Source of the DNA: Gnetum montanum
Taxonomy: Eukaryota; Streptophyta; Gnetopsida; Gnetales; Gnetaceae
Assembly (NCBI GenBank): GCA_015680685.1
Contig: MNCI01021483.1
Coordinates: 66,914 to 130,913 of the forward strand
Direction: 5' to 3'
Length of the DNA: 64,000 nt
Shown: piece after piece, positions 60,510-64,000 of the stretch
Numbering within the stretch: position 1 is the first letter of the stretch
Layout: the number at the start of each line of letters is the position of its first letter
Notes under the pieces: model-generated
The model's input: only the letters and a program-made list of their open reading frames with translations
Told to the model about the DNA's origin: nothing
Database searches by the model: none
Translations under genes and position numbers: made by a program

Positions 60510-61035
60510 ATTAGTGATGCATGGATTCTTCTACCTCTTCACAGTGCTAGGTCCATCATTTCTATTAGGTGTTGAAGTAATGATGGATGTTGTGATTTGC
60601 GTAGGATTGGAGGACATTGGATTTGAGAGGAAGGGTGTTGCACTTGATTGGCATTGCACTAGGTTGGATGAGTTAGTAGGTCCACAAGTGTCATGCTGAC
60701 ATGTGCAAACCATCCTAAAGAAAGGACATTTTCAAGATTATGGTGGAGATCTATTGGCATTATCACTTCTATGTATGTTTGTAACACAAGTTGCATTCTT
60801 TCATTTCTATTATGGTGTTGAACCTTCCTGTGTTCCTGGCTATGACATGTGATAGAGGTGAGTATGAGAATATTGAGGATATGATGGAGGGTGAGAGGTG
60901 TGAGGTGGTGATCTCATAGAAGATTTTGTAGGTTGATGATATTCAAGAGAGTGGTAGTAGTGATTTGAGGTAGAGGGTGTAGAACTAGTTGGGAAAATAG
61001 GTTATTAAACATAGTATCTAGATGGGTCCAGCTAA
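60510..61035 (-). pseudogene. Ser/Pro-rich polyprotein linker, fragment
   Basis: On the minus strand 61000-60850 reads PTSSTPSTSNHYYHSLEYHQ and SPPHTSHPPSYPQYSHTHLY; 60713-60531 reads PFLSNPMSSNPTQITTSIIT. Low-complexity Ser, Thr and Pro composition downstream of gag suggests a disordered linker of the same polyprotein. No domain. Confidence 0.45.
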
Positions 61036-61169
61036 CAATAAGGGTAGTGCTGGTTTGATGATGGCCTCCCCCACAACTATGGGTTTCTTCATTAAAGTTG
61101 ATGATAGTGGTTGAGGCTAGATAAAAGTCCCAATATGATAGTACAATTAGTTGTTGGACTATCTAAAAT

Positions 61170-62737
61170 TACCTTGTGAGAAAGGTAATTTCCTAGGTGT
61201 TTTCTTTTGTAGAAACTTTGGAATCAAATCAAAAGCCCAATACTTATGTAGATGAAACATAACTGGGCAATAGCCATTTGGATGGTCATATTGGCGGATT
61301 TCACATCCATCATCTTCTTTAGTGGTTGAGTCCATGGCCTCTTCTTCTATAGTCATTTCCCATTTTTGTTGATCAATGTTCTTACTTGTATGTTGTTCCA
61401 TTTTCCTCATTTTGTTATGATCACTTTATTTGTTTTGCATTACTCTCTTCTCTATAATTTCTATGCAAGTTATAAATTTTTCAGTTATCCATTCCAACAT
61501 CTTATCTAGCCTTGCCTAAAGTTTATTAATAGACTATTTCATTGACAATTTTTGTTATAAAATCACCTCATTAAGGGTTGCCTCTTTTTCCTTTTCATAG
61601 AGATGAACCCTCTTCTTTTGAAGGGTTGGATCCTAGTGATATTCCTTAACATTCTCTCATTTACAAAGCTCTTCTTCCTCTTTTTCCACATGCTTGATTA
61701 GCCTTTGGATATGATGGGTTCTCAATTCATATAATCAACCTTGAGCATACATCCCAAGGGTTTCTCTCATTAAACTATGAAGCCCATCTATGATATGCCA
61801 AAATTTCTCTTCTTGAGAGAAACCATGGCTTGGACATCTATACAGTAGAGAATTGTATCCATCTAGGGCCATATCCAAGGGCTTAAGTTGTTCCTATTTC
61901 CATCCTTGGATTCATTTCCTTAGGTTAGACACCCTCACATAGGTTTGGTATTTCTCTTTAAAGAGTTCCAACATTGTGGACCACCAATGAATTGAATTTG
62001 GTTTCAATGATCCATACCACACCTTGGCTTTATCCATTAGAAACATAGAAAAGAGCTTAAGCTTTTCTCACTTACTATCAATGTTCTATAAGATGCAGGC
62101 ATCATGGAATTTTCGTAAATGATGTTGTGAATTAGAATTATAGCCTCTTAAAAATTTAGGAATGTTACTAATATCAAGTCTTTTGATGTGATGTTTCCTT
62201 CAATGCCTGTAGGGTATTTTAACTACCTTTGTAATTTGTGTCATGCTCTTAGTGGCCAACAAGGGTTCACCATCATCAGACATGTTGTGGTGAAAATTTC
62301 TATTTTTATTTATTTGATTGTAATGATCTTGTCTTTGATTTTACCATTGGTTTCAATTTCTATCTTTATCTTGACCCCATAGTGGAGCTCTATTTCTATA
62401 CCTATGTTCATCTTTTTCAAAACTAGACATTAGAGAGGAAGAGGAAGATGAGGAACTAGGAGAATCATGATGGCTTCTATAATTCTCCCCATGGTCCATT
62501 GATTTATCTTTTCTAAGTTTAAGGTGGTCCTAGTGCTTGAGGCCCTCCTTCATCTAGGACATACTCCTTCTCATCTAGCATTGTTTGCCTTAGGTGAATG
62601 TAGTCCTTGAGTGTAGTAAGGGTGTTCATGAATATATGAAACCCTTGCATGAGGTTGGTCACTTCAATTTTCTTCAATACATATCTCATTAGTTCTCCAA
62701 TGAATGTTCTCTTCATATGATGCATTATTGATTCCAT
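61170..62737 (-). pseudogene. gag: gag region, Ty3/gypsy
   Basis: On the minus strand 62737-62519 is open (MKRTFIGELMRYVLKKIEV). At 62160-61900 the Retrotrans_gag core is clear: RLDISNIPKFLRGYN, LRKFHDACIL, KLKLFSMFLMDKAKVWYGSL, KPNSIHWW and LFKEKYQTYVRVSNLRK. A helical Glu/Lys-rich stretch (HVEKEEEELCK) and an open frame with a Cys/His-rich patch (61410-61159) follow. Stops are scattered. Not close to the Tat gags in this window. Confidence 0.75.
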
Positions 62738-62856
62738 CTAAAAGAGACATCATTATTAGTTAATGATGTGTCTAACTTAATATTTTCTGAAAGATAAATT
62801 ATTAATGCATTTACAGCAATTATGTATAATATAACTTATCTAGATAACTAGCACCA

Positions 62857-62874
62857 TCCTTGGAAATGACACCA
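62857..62874 (-). promoter_or_regulatory. Primer-binding site
   Basis: TGGTGTCATTTCCAAGGA on the minus strand, one base after the LTR. Similar in form to the TGGYGCCGTTGCC type used by many plant gypsy elements. Confidence 0.55.
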
Positions 62875-62875
62875 A

Positions 62876-63246
62876 TGATGAGTGAAAGGTACCCCTTCTG
62901 CCCAACCATACGAATCACAAGTGTTCATGCTCAATCTAGTCAAATTCCATGGATGAGACTAGTTGTGGCATCTAGATCATTATGTCTTGATCACAGTTCG
63001 CTATCTTCAAACTTGGACTAGTGGTAGCTTTGTCATGTATAGTTTAGTCCAAAGTGAGGCATATGATAATTGATATTATTGAAGCCTTATGTTACTCATA
63101 ATGATAATAGAGAAATTAATAATTTAAGCTAATTAATAATGTAAAGTAAAGTCTAAACTAGCCTACATGTGATGAGTATCCATTCCTAACCTTCCATACA
63201 TGCCTTGAACTTCATGTAACTACCTCTAGGATTACCAAGCATACTG
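62876..63246 (-). repeat. LTR copy beside the PBS (5' LTR)
   Basis: Begins TGATGAGTG and matches 55557-55927. The LTR probably continues past 63246, into sequence for which the window has no second copy. Confidence 0.75.
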
Positions 63247-64000
63247 TTATTGGGCATACCAAATGATAACACTATTGGGTTACCAAGTAATTACACTTAA
63301 GCACTCGTGATTAGTGGTACTCATTTCACTTAATGATAGAAACAATAAAGAGAAATAAATGATAAACATTAACTAAGAAATATAGTAAGCATTTAAGTAA
63401 TTAACAATAATAAAGCTAAGTGGATGCTACAATGATGGAAGTAATCTTGATCTTTATTGCTGAGCATGTAATCTATCCAAGTATGTCACATTCGAATAAG
63501 GATGCTATACAATCACTTAACATCATACTAAGGGCATGCACTAGTAACAAAGTAAAATAATTTTGTTACTTTTCAACTACCTATCTATTCCCCTCTCTAT
63601 GTCTATATCTCCAAAACCATGCACCTAAGTGTTATATTCATAGGCTAGCATGGATGAGGTGATATTGAATACCTAATAATGCAACTTTGATATTGAATAC
63701 CTGATATCAAAGCCTTATCACAACATGACTCATACATTTCATGTGTTTGAGACAAAAATTATTTTAAAAAATAAAACACTATAGTGCTTTGTGCTTCGTT
63801 GGTAATAAGAGTTCTTTGGATAACAAACACTATTTGTAATATTTGATATCTTTTAAAATTACATGAAAATCCTCATACAAACTATAATTTTTATATTAAT
63901 TCAATGATGTTTTATAAAAAGAAAATAACTGGCCTACTTTCTATGATAAGATTTAACTTGTTATAAGACCAATTCCTTCCATCTTCATTTGAAAAAAAAT
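63247..64000. other. Window edge, no gene recognised
   Basis: AT-rich; may be the outer part of the adjacent LTR. Two TTGGGYATACC / TTGGGTTACC repeats lie near 63255-63285. Confidence 0.35.

Larger units (their letters stand above)
55557..63246 (-). mobile_element. LTR element with gag and an extra coding region
   Basis: Direct repeats at 55557-55927 and 62876-63246 behave as LTRs. On the minus strand a PBS (62857-62874) and a gag (about 62740-61170) follow the right-hand one. The rest of the interior shows no RT or integrase that I can recognise, but holds a Ser/Pro-rich frame and, at 58.3-56.0 kb, a region similar in style to the extra gene of the Tat elements. The right LTR may extend beyond 63246. 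Lineage uncertain, possibly Athila-like by gag and PBS. Confidence 0.6.

Noticed and set aside
1-64000. CRISPR arrays, bacterial operons or promoters, and phage genes
   Set aside because: The content is plant-type retrotransposon with introns; no regular direct-repeat/spacer array or bacterial gene arrangement occurs.
1-64000. tRNA, rRNA or snRNA genes
   Set aside because: No cloverleaf or rRNA core sequence noticed. The PBS matches and B-box-like segments are only partial.

Overview
The window looks like intergenic heterochromatin from a seed plant with a large, repeat-rich genome. A gymnosperm is possible, but the sequence alone does not decide it. I see no intact host gene. Nearly all recognisable sequence is Ty3/gypsy LTR retrotransposon, often nested and mostly decayed by C-to-T type change: CpG is rare outside one younger element, and many CAG, CGA and TGG codons now read as stops.

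Layout. (1) 1-750: pol fragment of a Tat-like element, minus strand. (2) 1950-37985: an old Tat-like element on the minus strand, with LTRs at about 1950-3020 and 37117-37985, gag-protease at 36.4-33.1 kb, RNase H and integrase at 5.66-3.29 kb, and a ~5 kb array of ~190-bp repeats at 5.66-10.65 kb. (3) 12619-30216: a younger 17.6-kb Tat-like element on the plus strand, inserted into the old one. It has 1549-bp LTRs, a 5-bp target duplication (ACATC), PBS, gag-protease, RT, two RNase H domains, integrase and PPT. (4) 39170-44598: an LTR element on the minus strand carrying an intronless CCR4-type deadenylase pseudogene. (5) 46404-49220: a short non-autonomous element whose primer-binding site is the same as that of the young Tat element. 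(6) 54640-55560: Ty3/gypsy pol remnant. (7) 55557-63246 or beyond: an element with its own gag on the minus strand plus a downstream extra coding region.

The main discovery candidate is a gene on the antisense strand between protease and RT of the young element (23115 down to 18940). It can be modelled as eight exons; the reading phase carries across all seven GT-AG introns, with one indel in a T run. The old element carries the same gene in the same place, also antisense to its own gag-pol, with exons 2-8 at matching boundaries and nearly matching lengths (11059-12618 continued at 30222-32227). The young element inserted into exon 4 of that copy. Exons 2-3 resemble an FCP1-like HAD phosphatase fold whose catalytic aspartates look replaced. 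Exon 4 resembles domains of plant-transposon-associated proteins, and the C-terminus is acidic. Related short tandem repeats occur after the protease region and after pol in both elements, so one block lies between the converging 3' ends of protease and the antisense gene.
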